Source: Wuchereria bancrofti
Taxonomy: Eukaryota > Nematoda > Chromadorea > Rhabditida > Onchocercidae
Direction of reading: 5' to 3'
Assembly (NCBI GenBank): GCA_005281725.1
Contig: SSBO01000008.1
Span: 3,392,671 to 3,456,670, forward strand
DNA: 64,000 nucleotides
Shown here: positions 50,894 through 64,000 of the stretch, in pieces
How positions within the stretch are numbered: position 1 is the first letter of the stretch
How the letters are laid out: every line of letters starts with the position of its first letter
Made by a program: the position numbers and the translations under genes
The notes under the pieces: generated by a model
The model's input: the letters and a program-made list of their open reading frames with translations, nothing else
Told to the model about the DNA's origin: nothing
Database searches by the model: none

Positions 50894-53800
50894 TCCTTTT
50901 TTTTTTCTTTTTTTTCTCGAAATGTACCATTGATGAATGTATTAGAAATGTTCACTGTTCAATAAATGGTCTAAAAATGATTTATTACATTTTCTTTTTT
51001 TTGAAATGAATTGCTGTAATATACTAAAAATAGTTATAATAATTATAATCATTAACGATGTATGAGAAAGAAAAGATACAACTAAATCGGTTTTCTTTTT
51101 CATTTCATTCCACTAATTCATCGGCATTCTCTTTCATCTACGAAAAAAAAAAATAATCAAACTTTTTATTTTTCCTCAATAAATTATTATTATTATATAT
51201 TTAAATTAAAGTATAAAAAAAGTATCATTTAATTTTTAAAATTGAAAAATTTTTGAATGAATAATTTTAAGAGTTGTAAAAATTTTTACAACTTCACTAA
51301 GCCATAAAATGATCTTATTTCTAAGTAATGAAAAATTATTTGTTTAAAGGTACTACTAACTCTTATGTATATATTATGTAGTTCTCACCAGAGATAATAT
51401 ATATTCGTTACTGAATTCAAATTTTCAATTAATAGCATTTTTCTTTTCCTTCTTACTTTTTATTATTATTTTTTTCTCCTTTTTTAAAAAAATAAAATAA
51501 TTGTTTTGAAAAGAAAGACAATAATAACATTTATGTTTTATTAATTCATTGAAATTCATCAATTTTCCAAAAAAAAAAAAAGGTAAAATTTTATTCTTAA
51601 CATATAAAAATTTATTTCATATTATATAATATTATTATAAAATGAATAAGAAATTAGATAGATGTAAGAGTTTAAAAAAAGTTTCGAATTTAACTTTTTC
51701 CTCCTTTTCTTTCTTTTTGATAAATTTTCAAAAATTTATTATTTCTTTTTTTTAAGATTTATTATTTTCCTTTCTTTTCTTTTCCTTTTTGAATTTTTTA
51801 TGAAAGTGCAAAAAAATATATGAAATAGTAGTAAAACGTTAGCGATTTACTAAATGGCTATTTTCTCAGCGTTTTTAACAAAAAAAAAAAGAAAAAAAAA
51901 AGAAAAAAAAAAGAAGAAAAATGGGAGAAAGGATCATTAACATAAAGCGATTGTCCCTACTAACCCAACTTTTTCTCTAACAAATGGGCCTTGTCCACCT
52001 TTGTTGTTAACATAAAAAAAAAAAATGCCTAATTATTCATTTCAACTTTTTTTTTTTTTTTTGTTAATCTTTGTCATTTTTATATTTTATTGATGCATAT
52101 GTATCATTCTAATATGAATAATAATCAATCAATCAATTAATAAAATAATTAAACATTTTTCCATTCAAATATATGTTTTTTTTAAATATTATTTGCTAAT
52201 ACAAAGAATTTTTTTAATGTATTTTTTTAATAATTTTTATTTAAATATTTTTTTACTAGTAGGAAGAATTTCTTCTTCTTTTTTTTTTGTACTTTAGGTT
52301 AAAAAAATGTATACTTGACATATTTATGATAATAAACTTACGGTAGAAGAAATATGGGAATTACTTAATTTGTTTATTTACTGTGTTATTTTTAGAATAT
52401 AATTGATATAATATGGTAATTCCATTTTGTTAATTAATATCGGTAAGATTTGAAATGTCGGCGAATGAAAAAGATATTAATTCTCAGTGAGCACTTCATG
52501 TTAATATTATGCTTTTTACATATGTTTACATTTCCTCCTACAAACAAAATGGAAAAGTCAATAATTGTTCAAAGATGAAAACAAAATAATGTAAAGACTA
52601 ATTCGGAATAATTCAATTTCAAATTCTCAATTTGATGAATGTTTTTAAAGTTATTTCATTTTAAATCTTTTCTATTCTTTTTTCTTCCATTTTTACATCT
52701 TTTTATTTTTGCTAAATTAATCGATCAATCAATCAATCAATCAAAATGTTTGTAATTTTAACTGTAAATTCTGTTCGATTAATTTTTGTTAAATAAATTT
52801 AGAAGTAGTAATTGATTGGTGGATATTAATTACTATCAAATTTGATTACAAATAGCAATCAAATTTAGAGGTAATTGAATGAGGTATGGTTAATTTATCC
52901 GGTTTTCGATAGCACATTAACTATATTCAGATTTAATTCTCCTAAAGAATTTTTTTTTTTTAAATAAATTTTTAATTTTTCATCTGTTATCTGTTGAAGT
53001 AATCAAAAATGTAGACGGATAATGGTGACAAATTGCGCGACAATGCCAATATTCTTACTGTGAGTTTCGTTTTTGAATAATCTACTTACCCTCATTAATT
53101 CAAATATCAGCAAATAGTTAATTTCGCATTTTCATGCATTTTTGAAATTTGCACTAAGTGAAAATTGTTAATTGGCCTAACTTTTCTAGAATGAATTCTC
53201 GTTAATTCATTTTGAAATTACTATTAGTTCAAATTTTTTAATTGCTAATTATCATTTCTTTTCCAGTGAATGTAAGATATTCAATTAACCATATTACTTT
53301 AATCTAATATATTTCAGATAAAAGTAAGATGAACTGCAAATTTTTATCATCCATATTAACTTCATATTTTTCATTTTACTATAAAATCTATTTAAATTTA
53401 GACAAAAATTTTTGAAATTACAATAAGCATCGTCACGACATCATCTTACCTCATCCATCAATGAAACCTAATTTACTTGGCACCAAAAAGGTGTGAATGA
53501 GGAAAAGTAGGTGTTAAATGAGTAATGAACTATATAATCATCAATGAGATGCCGCTATTTGATTACCTTTCCTTACGTAAACTTTCAAATCCTTTCTATT
53601 ATTCCGCCACTATCTTATCCATTACCGCATTTCTAATATTATTTATCTATTCATATCATTTCCGATATCTTTTATAATTATTCGTTTTTGTTAGTTTATC
53701 ATGAATGCTAGTTGTTATTGTATTTTAAATTCAATTACGCTATTAATAATAAAACATATTTGTTAATATTTATTTTTTAAACGCTTAATATTTACGTCAA

Positions 53801-56471
53801 TTACTAGTGTTAATTTTAAGTAATTCCTACTACAAAATTTCTTCTTCATATGTCACTTATTGATTGTTATATGTTGACAGTTTTGTTTACAATTAGTTTG
53901 GAACTAATTTACTACTATTATTATTGCTATCCAATCTCTTCCTCCCTTCTTTGTACTATTAACTGCCATATGCTATATTACACTAAATTTTAAACCATTT
54001 ACTGATAATAGTCTCTTTCAAAAGTTCCCAATTATTTACGAAAAGGGATTAATTATATAAAAATAATCTTTTTGATTAAAATGAGTAAATTTTACTTGAT
54101 CACATTAACATAATTGCTTAACGAGTAAGTAAACAGAGCCAAATATTCTTTTTTTTTTTCGAATTAATTAGTGTTTCATATTTTATTTTCAATATTTAGA
54201 AATAAAACAATTGTATTAAAATGAACAGAAATATTTGCTAATGCAATCCTCAAATGGTATTTTATGCTAATTTATCGTCTGTCTAAGTTAAGGCGCCATT
54301 GAACTTATGACCGCCTGCAGGGCGTAAAATGTAATTAGACATGGGAATAAATGATATTACTAATGTTTTACATAGGTGAGATTTTTGTTAATTGCACTAC
54401 TACATAAAATTTAGATTAATGACCGGAAAGTGACCAGTTGACCAGTTGACAAAAAATTTGACACATTTCCTTAATAAAATTAGTTTTTTTTTCATTCATT
54501 TTATTACATTTGATTATACTTAATAATTTAAAAAAAAAAAACACTCATCATTGCTCAATTCAAACTGTTAATGAAATGTTTATTTTAGATAATAACAATT
54601 AAAATTTATTCAACTGCGTATGCTAATTTAAATCTTTTATTATCAAGCAAGAAGAAAATTTTAGAGAAATAATTAGCATTATGTTTATTTTGTTTTCAAT
54701 AGCTATCATTAAATTTTAATCATTTATCATTAATTATTTTTCAAAAAAAAAATAACCATTTCCAATTATCATCAAATTTCAATTAATTCTTCACTTTCAA
54801 TTTTTCCATTTTATCAATTATACTTTTGATCATTACTGCTAATCATATATTGAATAATATCTGTAAACCAAATTAATTGCAAAATTTATTATCTAAATAA
54901 TTTATTCAAAATTTTTCTTTGTTAAAATTAATCAAATCACAATCATTTTATCATAAATAAATTAAAAAAAAAAGAAGAAGATCGTACTTGATAAAATCGT
55001 ACTTGATAAATTTCATTAACAAACACACACATATCAATTTCATCTTTCTATTTTAAAATTTATGCTAATTACAAAATCATTAAATCTTCTCACCTTTCCA
55101 ATCTTTTTCACATCTTTCTCTTTTTTTTTTCTTTCCTTTCTTTTGCATAATTTTTTTTTTCATTTTATTAATAAAATAGATTAATATATATTTATGCAAT
55201 TCACACTTACAGTATCACAACAATACCTGAAAATATGATAGCATAAAAAGAAAATTCGCCAATCAGAGCAAAAAAAAAAAAAAGAATTGCGATCGCTTAT
55301 CTAAAAGTAAAAAGAATAGTCAAAAAAAAAAATTGGTGCACCTTCCTCCCTCCCTCTCTCTCTTTTCTTAAGTTACTATTTATTACCTTTCTTCTTCTTC
55401 TTCCAACTACAACAATCATTTTTTAGTTCACATTCTTATCATTTCTTTATTAAATCAATTAATTATCAAATTAATGAGCTTTTTTTGTTTTTCTTTTTTT
55501 AAATTTAGAACTTTTAACTTTGTTTTATTTTTTAATTTAACTTTGTCAAATCAACGAGTTTTTTTGGTTTTCTTTTTTTTTTAACTTAGAATTTTTAACT
55601 CTGTTTAATTTTTCAATTTACTTTTTTTTTTTTCAAAATGCTGATAATATTTTTCCTTGATGCTTTATTCTATGTCTTAATAATAACTTATTTTGTTCTA
55701 AGTTTATAATTTCATCATTGTATTTATGTTGAAACGATTAATATTATTATTACTACTTTTTTTTTTTAAGTAAATATCAAACAAAAAGAAAAAAAAGTTT
55801 TTATAGCACAGAAAAAAAAAAACTGTAACACTTGTAACTTTCCCATTAATGTCTTATTTGATTATATATATAAAAAAAAATTTTCCCATTATTGTTTCAA
55901 TCATTGTTTTTTTTTTTTTCATCTGATATTGATAAAAACTAATTAATTAGCTAATAAATATGTATTTTGTTTTATTTTGAATATTTTGTTTTTTTTTTTG
56001 AAGCCGCGAAAAATTGATCTCATATCTAAATGAAAAATTCAATTAATATACTATTTTGACATCCCTAATTTGCACTTTTTATTAATCTTAATCAACTAAT
56101 AAGTAAGTAGTATTACTTATCTCAATACATAAAAGTAAAGTCAATGAATTTTTTAAACTTACTTTTATTGGAAAAATATAAACTTTGAAATTTCCTAAAA
56201 TGATCACTGTATTATTTTTATGGTGTAAGCATGAAGATCTATCATTTATAAACAATAAAACTTTTGTTAAAATGACCAATGCAATACCTAATGAATAATG
56301 AAAAAAAAAAAGTCTTTGAATTAAATTTAAAATTTTCAATTGAACATAAAAGAATTGTTTTATTTGAATTTAAATTAATTCAAAATTATTTATGAAATGA
56401 TCATTTTTCCATTTGCGATAATAATAATAATATTAAATGATGATTAATTAACTGTTCATTATAAATATTTT

Positions 56472-56480
56472 AAATTATAG
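56472..56480 (+). promoter_or_regulatory. Probable trans-splice acceptor of the F-box gene
   Basis: aaattatag ends at 56480, nine bases before the ATG at 56490, with no coding exon upstream. Confidence 0.4.
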
Positions 56481-56489
56481 ATAATTTTA

Positions 56490-59400
56490 ATGGATATATC
56501 TTTATCATCTCATTCACCTTTATCAGTGATTGAACAAATTGCAACATCATCAACATGCAAAAAATTACCTGATAAATTGAAACGAAATAATTATCAACGA
56601 CGTTCAATTTGGATTCAAGCAAAACGTATCTTTCGAAAGCGATTATTATCAGGAATAATCAGAAATAAATCTTGCAATATGGAATTAGCATTAAATGTAA
56701 AATCTATCGATGATAGTCAAAAAACAAATTTAGAAATTAATAAAAGTTCAGATTCTGTGCATCGATTATTAGCTCCGGTGCTATTGCAAGTTTTTCCTTA
56801 CCTTGATATTTATGATCGTATACGTCTTCGACGAGTAAGTTAATCTTTTATTAAGTTAATTTTACTACAAATTATTTTAAAAAATATTTAAATTTCTCTT
56901 CTCTTTTTTCTATTTTGAAATAAGCAAAATTTTTGATAATATTCAAAAATTAACATGAATGCTAACCATGATAGTTAAATTTAAAAAATTATTTTACTTT
57001 TAAGATGATCCAGAATCGATTAATTAATTAATTAATTGATTAATTAAATAATTATCGATCTTCAATTAATTTTAAAATTAAATACAACTGAACAAGAAGT
57101 GATCTTCTGATATTATCAAAATTATCATATTTATACTTAATCTTATCATATTTATATTTAAATGATGCAAAAAGATATGATAATAACTCTTATCAAAAAT
57201 AGTAAAATGAGAAATTCATTCTTTTATGCAAAAATATTATCGCGACTAATTAATTAATTATCAATCTTTTTACAGGTATGTCGTTTAACAGAAGAAATAT
57301 TTCATCAAAGTTTGATAAGTTTACCACCAATCAAATTACAAAGCGTCTCGCTGGATAATATTGAAATTTGGACTGATCATTCTGATCTTATCATACAACT
57401 TTTAGTACCGGAATACACTTTCACACCGGAAACGGTTACAAATGATGTAATAATCATTAAAGATTGGCAAGCTGAATTACTTATACAACGAATTGGTATA
57501 AATTTTTTTGATTAGCTAAAATTAATGGTTAAAGCTAAAAATAGAAAAGCTAGAAAAATATTAAAAAAAAAAGTGAAACTATAAAATTGAACAATATTTT
57601 ACTGATTGGCTTAGAAAACTTAGCCTATTTAAGAGAGAGAGAGAGAGAGAGAGAGGGAAAAAAAGGAATTTATAACATTTCTCATTTTGAATTAAACCAA
57701 TTCATTGCTATCGAAAATAAATTTTAAATTGAAATATTTCTAGCAAAACGTGTAGACTATATCGAGCATCTTTGGTTAGAAACACCAATTAATGGTGAAT
57801 TATGTGATGCACTTTTGAAAGAAATTTCAAGAACAGATTTAATCGAGAATTCACGATGGCGACAATTAAAAATGGATAAAATGACAATTGTTGGTAGTGA
57901 TAATGATGATTGTGAAGTGGTTCGTGAAATCATTATTCATCATAAAATTACGAAAATTTTTAACTTTTTTTAAATTGTTTAATTAAATTTTTTCCATTTT
58001 GTTTTTTTCTTGTTATGTTTAAAATGTAAACAAATTTTAGATATCAAAAATTGTAAGTCATTTTTCAACATCACTTCGTGAATTATGCTTTCGTCATATT
58101 TGCATGGATTTTGGTTTGTATTGTGAAGAATTTTGGGATGCTATTAAACAATGTCAACAATTGCGACAATTTCAATATCAAACTTGTCATTTGGATAGTT
58201 TTTCTCATATGTATCTTCTAGAAGCGTTAAGTGGAAAGAATTTAATGTTAGTATTTTATTATCAATGATTATTAATTACAATTAAAAATGAAATCTTAGA
58301 AGTAATTGCGATTGAATGTATTCGTAAAAAATTAAATAATATCTAAAAATTATAAAAAAATATTTTGAATTTATTTACTATTTTGTTCGATATAATATTT
58401 TCAACCAATCTGATCTTTTGTTTTCTGGCAAAATTTTTTGCACAATATTATTATAATTATTTGAAATATGAAAAAATATTTTCAGAACACTTGAACTTGG
58501 CGGTATTGAACATCTTTCTTCATCAATTCTTTCAAAAGTATTAATTAATACACCAATTCGAAATTTAGCAATTGTTTGTCCTTCTATAAAATTTCACTCA
58601 TATTTACAAAATGGTATTGATAAAATATTGAAAAGACTTGAAACACTTCTGATACAGGTATGATAATATCTTAATCATCCCAACAATTAACACTTTTTTT
58701 TTTCGTTCTTAACAAATTTATTATTGTATGATGAAATTTTTAGTAAAATAGGTTGAGGAAAAGATTAAATTGAAAAATTAAATGATTTATTGAGTTTTAA
58801 ATGATTAAAATGATTTGTTAGGATTAAATGATTATAATTATTTGTTGAATTTCAAATAATCAAAATGACTTGTTGAATTCAAACAACCAAAATGATCTGT
58901 TGAATTTCAAATGATCAAAATGATTTGTTACGTTTCAAATGATTTGTTAAATTTTATGTAATCAAAAATGACTTGTTGAATTTGAAATGATCAAAATGCC
59001 TTGTTAAATTTTAAACGATTTGTTAGAATTTTAAATGACCAAAATGACTCGTTGAATTTCAAATGATCAAAATGATTTGTTAGAATTTGAAATGATCAAA
59101 ATGATTTGTTAGAATTTGAAATGATGAAGACAACCTGTTGCAGTGTACAGGATCATTTGATTTGGACAGTTTGATCGAACGTGAATACGTCATTGACGTA
59201 TTAAAAAAAATGCCATACGGTGGCGCATTACGAATTATTCATATTAGTGGGAATAATGTCACGCACGCAACCAAAATTATGAGTTATTGGCTTGAAATAG
59301 CCTGGTTAATCTATATTTGAAATTTTCTTTTTTTTTGTAAAATAATAATAATTATTATATGTAAATATTTATGACAAAGAAAAAGAAAAGGAAGACATTA

Positions 59401-60104
59401 GCGCATAAATAATAATTGTTATGAATTAATAAATTAAAAAATAAATAGAATTTAATCGATTAATTTATTTTATATAATTCTTTCCTTTCTGTTTTTTTTT
59501 TCTTTTCAATATTTGAAGAAAAAAATTAGCATAAATTTTCTTTTAATAGTTAATTGAGATTAATTTTTCAATGGTATTTTTAGTGAGACAATGAGTAATG
59601 TAAAATTGAAGTTATCTGGAATTTCACAAAATCGAATTGATCAAGCTGTGGGACGATTATTAAGAAAATGCAATAATGTTTTTAAAGTAGCATTCAAAGG
59701 TTTCTATTTATATTTTATGGTTAATAATTTTTGATATTTCATTTTTTATGTTTTATGATTAATAAGTAAGTAAGTAAGTAAGTAAAAGTACAAAAGATAA
59801 AAAGAAAATTGAATTTTAAAGTGATTATTTTTGAAATTAAAGAATTTATCATAAAAAAGAAAAAATAAGATCTGAAATTATTATTAAAATTATTATTACT
59901 TTTTGTTCTAATAGAAGATAAAACAATTAATTTGTAGGTAAATATTATAAGTAATTAAACAAATAAAAGTATAAAATGAAAATGGATTTAATTTTTAATT
60001 CAAATATAAACTAACTTTTAGGATCATCATTGATGTTAACAAGAGGCAATGGTAGTGTATGCATTCTCGACAAATATATGTGGTTTGGTGAAGATGATGA
60101 TTAA
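56490..60104 (+). CDS. F-box protein of unknown target
   Basis: Eight exons (56490-56834, 57276-57495, 57744-57919, 58041-58246, 58486-58657, 59144-59304, 59584-59699, 60022-60104) join in phase to about 492 residues. After a basic N-terminal region, residues about 90-130 form an F-box (VHRLLAPVLLQVFPYLDIYD, IRLRRVCRLTEEIF), the motif that docks on SKP1 in SCF ubiquitin ligases. The rest shows leucine-rich, LRR-like segments at irregular spacing (LRELCFRHICMDFG, LITLELGGIEHLSSS, LRIIHISGNNV), as in F-box/LRR substrate receptors, and ends in an acidic GEDDD. I do not recognise an orthologue outside nematodes. The donor of exon 3 (GTG|GTTCGT) is the least sure. Intron 5 carries a minisatellite. 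Confidence 0.8.
57631..57656. repeat. GA microsatellite in F-box intron 2
   Basis: About twelve GA units inside the intron. Confidence 0.85.
58780..59130. repeat. Degenerate minisatellite in F-box intron 5
   Basis: About a dozen diverged copies of a roughly 27-28-base unit close to TTGTTGAATTTCAAATGATC plus AAAATGA. It fills most of the intron and stops just before the exon at 59144. Confidence 0.85.
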
Positions 60105-61429
60105 TTAATTAATTAAATGAATGAATGGAAATTAAAAAAAAACAGTGATAAATTTATTGAATGTGTGTAGTAAACATATTAATGTGTAAATTAATTAAAT
60201 TTTTTTTCTTTCTGATTATTTACATAAAATATTTTGTATTTAATGGCATTTAAATATATTTAATGCAATAAATTGTGCTAAGAAAAAAGTAAGAAAAACA
60301 AAAACAAAAAATGTATTAAAAAACTAATATTTTATTACTATTAATGAAATTAAATAAATTTATTAAATTATTTGAGGAAAAATTTTTGGTAAAATTAGAA
60401 AATTCTATTTTTGAATTATTTTGTTGACATCATATATTATCAATTATTATAAGTTAAAATGAAATTCAAATTTTTGCAAATATTAATTACGCACTATTTT
60501 GTCATATATTCCAAAACTGTGTTATCACAAAAAATTGTCACATCTATTCATTGTCATTCTCTCAAATATTATCCTATTTTTTTTTTCTTTTTTTTCCAAA
60601 ATTTGTTTATCATTTGTTATCACTATTAGATTTGATTAGAGAATGAATTATGTAGAAAATAATGATAATTTGCAATATAGGATATTATATATAAGTGATA
60701 GTAAGAAATTATGATATTAATTGATAATATTAATTGTAATCTAATGCATACTCATCAATAAAATTCATCCGGAAATTATTCTAACCGGAAATGAGGATAA
60801 TATAACGGAATAAAGATAGTAGTGAATGATGAATGATAATGATGATATGCTTTGGATAAAGTATTGCTCAGACTAATGTGCAAAATCGATCTGTTTTGCC
60901 TGAACAAAGAGAGAGAGAGAGGGAGAGAGAGAAAGAGGAAGAGAAAAAAAGATATTTTAAAATGTAAAGCTGTTCATTCATAGCGATGAAATTGAAAATT
61001 GAAACGATACCTTCTAGGCTTATTCCTTCTGGAATAAATTTAATATTGGCTAAATTTGGTTCTGATCTATGCTTTCTATTTGTTCATTTTTCTTTTTTTA
61101 TCAATTTATAATGTTTGCTCTCTCTCTCTCCCTCTTTTTTTTTTTTTTTTTTGTTAAATTTTTACTAGAAATTAAATTTTTTTTTCTTCTGATTGAAATA
61201 TGATAAAAAAAAAAGAAGGAATTTGTAATATTTTTAATGTTTCCTTTTTTTTTTCCTCATTAAATATGCAAATATTAGAGTGTAAAAGTGTTAAATGATT
61301 TGAAAAAAAAAATGATAAATTAAATAAAGTAATTGAAATGAAATTTACTGTAAATTTTAAGAATGAAAATAAAAAATGTTTTATTATTAATTTGATATTA
61401 TCATTTAGAATGGAAAATTATCATTTGTA
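60105..61429. other. Spacer between F-box and paraoxonase-like genes
   Basis: AT-rich, with a GA microsatellite (about 60908-60945) and a CT run (about 61112-61134). No exon supported. Contains the F-box gene 3' UTR and the promoter of the next gene. Confidence 0.55.
60908..60945. repeat. GA/GGGA microsatellite
   Basis: GA units interrupted by GGGA in the spacer before the paraoxonase-like gene. Confidence 0.85.
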
Positions 61430-61430
61430 A
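61410..61430 (+). promoter_or_regulatory. Short upstream ORF overlapping the start codon (TAATG)
   Basis: A six-codon frame (ATG GAA AAT TAT CAT TTG TAA) begins two bases after a CATTTAG acceptor-like site, and its stop shares a base with the ATG of the main gene at 61430. If transcripts include it, ribosomes would have to terminate and restart to make the main protein. Confidence 0.45.
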
Positions 61431-64000
61431 TGACTACTTCAATAATAACATTATTATTCTTTGGATTAAGTTGCAGTTTAATAATTCGATTTATGTATGT
61501 TTTAATAATTTTATTATTTTCAAATTTAAAATTTTATCACAATGAATGATTCAATTATGTTAGCAATAATAGCATTTTTATAGGAATATAAATTTAAATA
61601 CTTCTTAATTTGTTGTTTTAAATTAATTTATTACCTTTAGTTTATTATTGGATATTAACAAACGTGTTTACAATCATACACCTGGCTCATGTCGATTTAT
61701 TCGTACATCTACCGGAATAATTGGTATTAATTTATTACTTCTTTTTATTTCATTCATTTCTCTCTTTTTTTTCCTGAAAAAAAAAAAACTCTCTGAGAGA
61801 AAGAAGGGCAGAAAGAGAGAGAGAGAGGGAAAAAGGAGAAAGAGATTGTAAAAATTGTCAATTCTTATATTAATTATTTTATAAATTTAATAAATAATTT
61901 ATAATGTTGTTGAATAAATTCTAGCAAATGGTTCAGCTGGAATGGTACTTATTCCGGAATTAAATATTGCATTGATAACAAGCGGATATGCAAAAAGTCG
62001 AGGAGTTAGTAATATTACTGGTGCAATATTCCTTTATAATTTTACGGATAATAGAAATTATGAAGCTAAGAAATTGAAAATTAAAGGATTTAATTTGGTA
62101 TGTTAGAAATTAATTTTTTAATCAATAAATGCATTGTTTTTTTTGTTTTTGCTAAAAATTAATTTTTATAAAAGTTTGTTGAATTGTTTTCTTATTTTAG
62201 CTTTTAATATCGTTAAATTCAGATAATTAGAATATAGTGAAAATTTCAAATTTTCTAGTTAGTGAGATTAATTTTTATCGATAAAATCGATGGAAACAAT
62301 AAGTATAAATTTCGCATACTTTAATTATTTTCATCTTAAATATTATTCAAACTGCTTATTAATATAATTAAAATTTTTTCAAAAAATTTTCATAATTTAT
62401 TGAATGAAATTTTGAGGTTTTTTTTTTTTTGTTTAATTTATTAGAGCATTTTAAAATTAGTTTAATAATAAAATTACATTTGAAATATAAAAATATTTAT
62501 ATAAAATTATAAATGTTTCTAGCAATATTTCATTCCATATGGAATTGATACATATGTTAGCCGAGGTCGAATAACTGTTTATATCACTAATTCTTATCAG
62601 AATACAACTGATACTGTGGAAGTTTTTCAATTTGATCATAATCATTTACTTCTTATTCATCGAAAAACAATAAGTAATGATAAATTTCGAAAGTAAGTCA
62701 TAGTTTAACTCTTTTATCGCTTTACTTTTAAAATTTTACTTTTACTTTTGGTATGAAAAAATGCATGAAAAATTTGTTATGTATTAATTTTATGATTTAA
62801 TTATTTTTAAGCTAATATATGCATTTGTATATATATTCAATTCCAATTTTGTTTCTTATAAAAATTACACTTTTTTTTTTTGAAAAAAAGAAAAAGGAAA
62901 ATTTAATATAACAATTAAGATATTATTATAAAATTGATTGGCAAAAAAAAATAAATAAATCAATAAAATATTATTTCTTTAAATTATTTGTTTTAAATTT
63001 AGCTTAGCTGATATAGCAGTTGTTGGCGCCGATCGATTTATTACTACTAATTATGCTTATTATCAAAAATATTGGATGCAAATTATAGAATTTGCTATGC
63101 AATCATCATTTGGTTCCATTGTTTATTATGATGGACGACAAGGAAATTATCTCGAAAAGTTTCTTTTTTTTTTTTGTTTCTTTTAAATTTTTTATAAATT
63201 TAACATTGTTTCAACATAATCATTTTATTTTTTAATAATGCAAAATTTTTAATATTTTTTAATAATACTAAAAATTAATACTAATATAGGAATGTAAAAT
63301 AATAATTTCTTACCATTTCAAATTATAAATTTTTGGTTAAATTTAATTTTTGTTTATAAAATCAAAATGAAAAAAGAATTTTCTTTTTAATAATATATAT
63401 TTATTAAAATATTATTTAATAGATATTTTCCAACACCAAATGGAATTGCTATAAATAAGCAACAAAATCGATTATATGTTGCTAGTACAATTAACGAAGT
63501 GAGTTGATAAATTTTTTTGATATGATTAAAAAAGGAAGTGATATTATTGATAAATGAGTAAATATTTTATACATTAAAAGAATTAATAAAAAAAAATTAT
63601 ATGTTAAGTGATAAATTAATCATTTAACAATAAATTAATTTCAATTTTTCTTTTCCTAATTAATAATAAACTTTTTTTTTCAAATAATATTTTTTAATTT
63701 AGTTTATACGAATATATCATTTACGAAAAGATATGTCAGTGGTATTTGCAACTGAAATTTCACTTCTTTCATCACCAAATAAAATATTTATTGAAGCTAA
63801 AAGTGGAAATATTTGGGTAGCACTTCATCCGATATTATATAAAGCTCATAAACATATGCAAGATCCAATAAATATGGATCAACGTTCACCATCTCAAATA
63901 CTTCGTATTAGATTACAGGTAAATTTCAATTAATTATTAAGTTATTTTAATTATATTTTATATATTCTATTTTAGGATAATGATAAGAGTTGGGTGATAA
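61430..64000 (+). CDS. Paraoxonase / MEC-6-like protein (partial, 3' end off window)
   Basis: Exons 61430-61494, 61641-61723, 61925-62097, 62523-62692, 63003-63158, 63423-63498, 63703-63918 and 63976 onward join in phase. The N-terminus is one hydrophobic segment (MTTSIITLLFFGLSCSLIIR), a signal anchor as in PON proteins and MEC-6. The rest follows the PON six-bladed propeller: TVEVFQFDHNHLLLIHRKTI, LADIAVVGADRFITTN, GSIVYYDG, TPNGIAINKQQNRLYVAS, SGNIWVALHP, PSQILRIRLQ. Compared with PON1, positions for calcium and catalysis look changed: E53-D54 aligns with Ala-Gly, H115 with Tyr, H134 with Ser, N168 with Ala, D269 with Pro; N224 and N270 seem kept. A non-enzymatic, chaperone-like role as described for MEC-6 and POML proteins of C. 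elegans (ion-channel assembly) is therefore more likely than esterase activity. The alignment was made by eye. Confidence 0.82.

Larger units (their letters stand above)
47206..56489. other. 9.3 kb gene-poor AT-rich spacer
   Basis: No exon was supported between the PRA1 gene and the F-box gene. Contents seen: poly-A/T runs, a CATT/CAAT tetranucleotide run (about 48860-48915), a CACATA microsatellite (about 49150-49212), the 40-bp array at 50578-50893, and patches of unusually GC-rich sequence near 48186-48500 and 54285-54345 that have no explanation. Confidence 0.5.

Noticed and set aside
53440..53530. Possible small-RNA hairpin (CTTACCTCATCC with AATGAGGAAAAGTAGG)
   Set aside because: Pairing is too broken for a miRNA precursor and no known seed is present.
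54285..54345. Possible tRNA-like GC-rich patch
   Set aside because: No B-box (GGTTCGAATCC-like) and no cloverleaf could be drawn.

Overview
The window looks like a piece of a nematode nuclear genome, most likely a filarial/spirurid worm. The DNA is very AT-rich. Genes are broken into many short phase-conserved exons with GT..TTTTCAG/TTTTTAG introns. Several start codons sit a few bases behind an AG acceptor with no coding sequence upstream, which is typical of spliced-leader trans-splicing. The proteins are animal and nematode-like. There is no bacterial gene organisation. All exon maps were built by eye from reading frame, splice phase and family similarity; nothing was run against a database.

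Layout, left to right. Plus strand: INTS13/Asunder of the Integrator complex (869-5717, 17 exons); a divergent U2AF 35-kDa subunit (about 7427-10452); a small START-domain lipid-transfer protein (12219-13991). Minus strand: Acinus/ACIN1 (16065-21635, 16 exons), then the DNA-repair translocase RAD54 (25387-about 33570, 18 exons). Between these two lies a heavily decayed non-LTR retrotransposon (about 23170-24930). A GC- and CpG-rich divergent promoter region (33571-35476) separates RAD54 from a plus-strand HAD phosphatase of the PGP/PDXP family (35477-37207). Further plus-strand genes are a PRA1-family membrane protein (40324-47205, with a 5.5 kb first intron holding a 21-base assembly gap), an F-box protein of unknown target (56490-60104), and a paraoxonase/MEC-6-like protein that runs off the right edge (61430-64000+).

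U2AF35 and Acinus both act in pre-mRNA splicing, INTS13 acts in snRNA 3'-end processing and transcription attenuation, and RAD54 works in homologous recombination. They are separate housekeeping genes rather than an operon. The long AT-rich gaps (13992-16064, 37208-40323, 47206-56489, 60105-61429) hold microsatellites, minisatellites and a 40-bp tandem array with 120-bp higher-order structure.

The points most worth a second look are: the paraoxonase-like protein seems to have lost most of the PON calcium and histidine residues; the U2AF35 has no RS domain and a novel basic/acidic tail; two introns appear to start with GC; a pair of 55-bp hairpin repeats lies in neighbouring RAD54 introns; and a 26-bp echo of a RAD54 exon start lies in an upstream intron. 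No wholly new system is evident.
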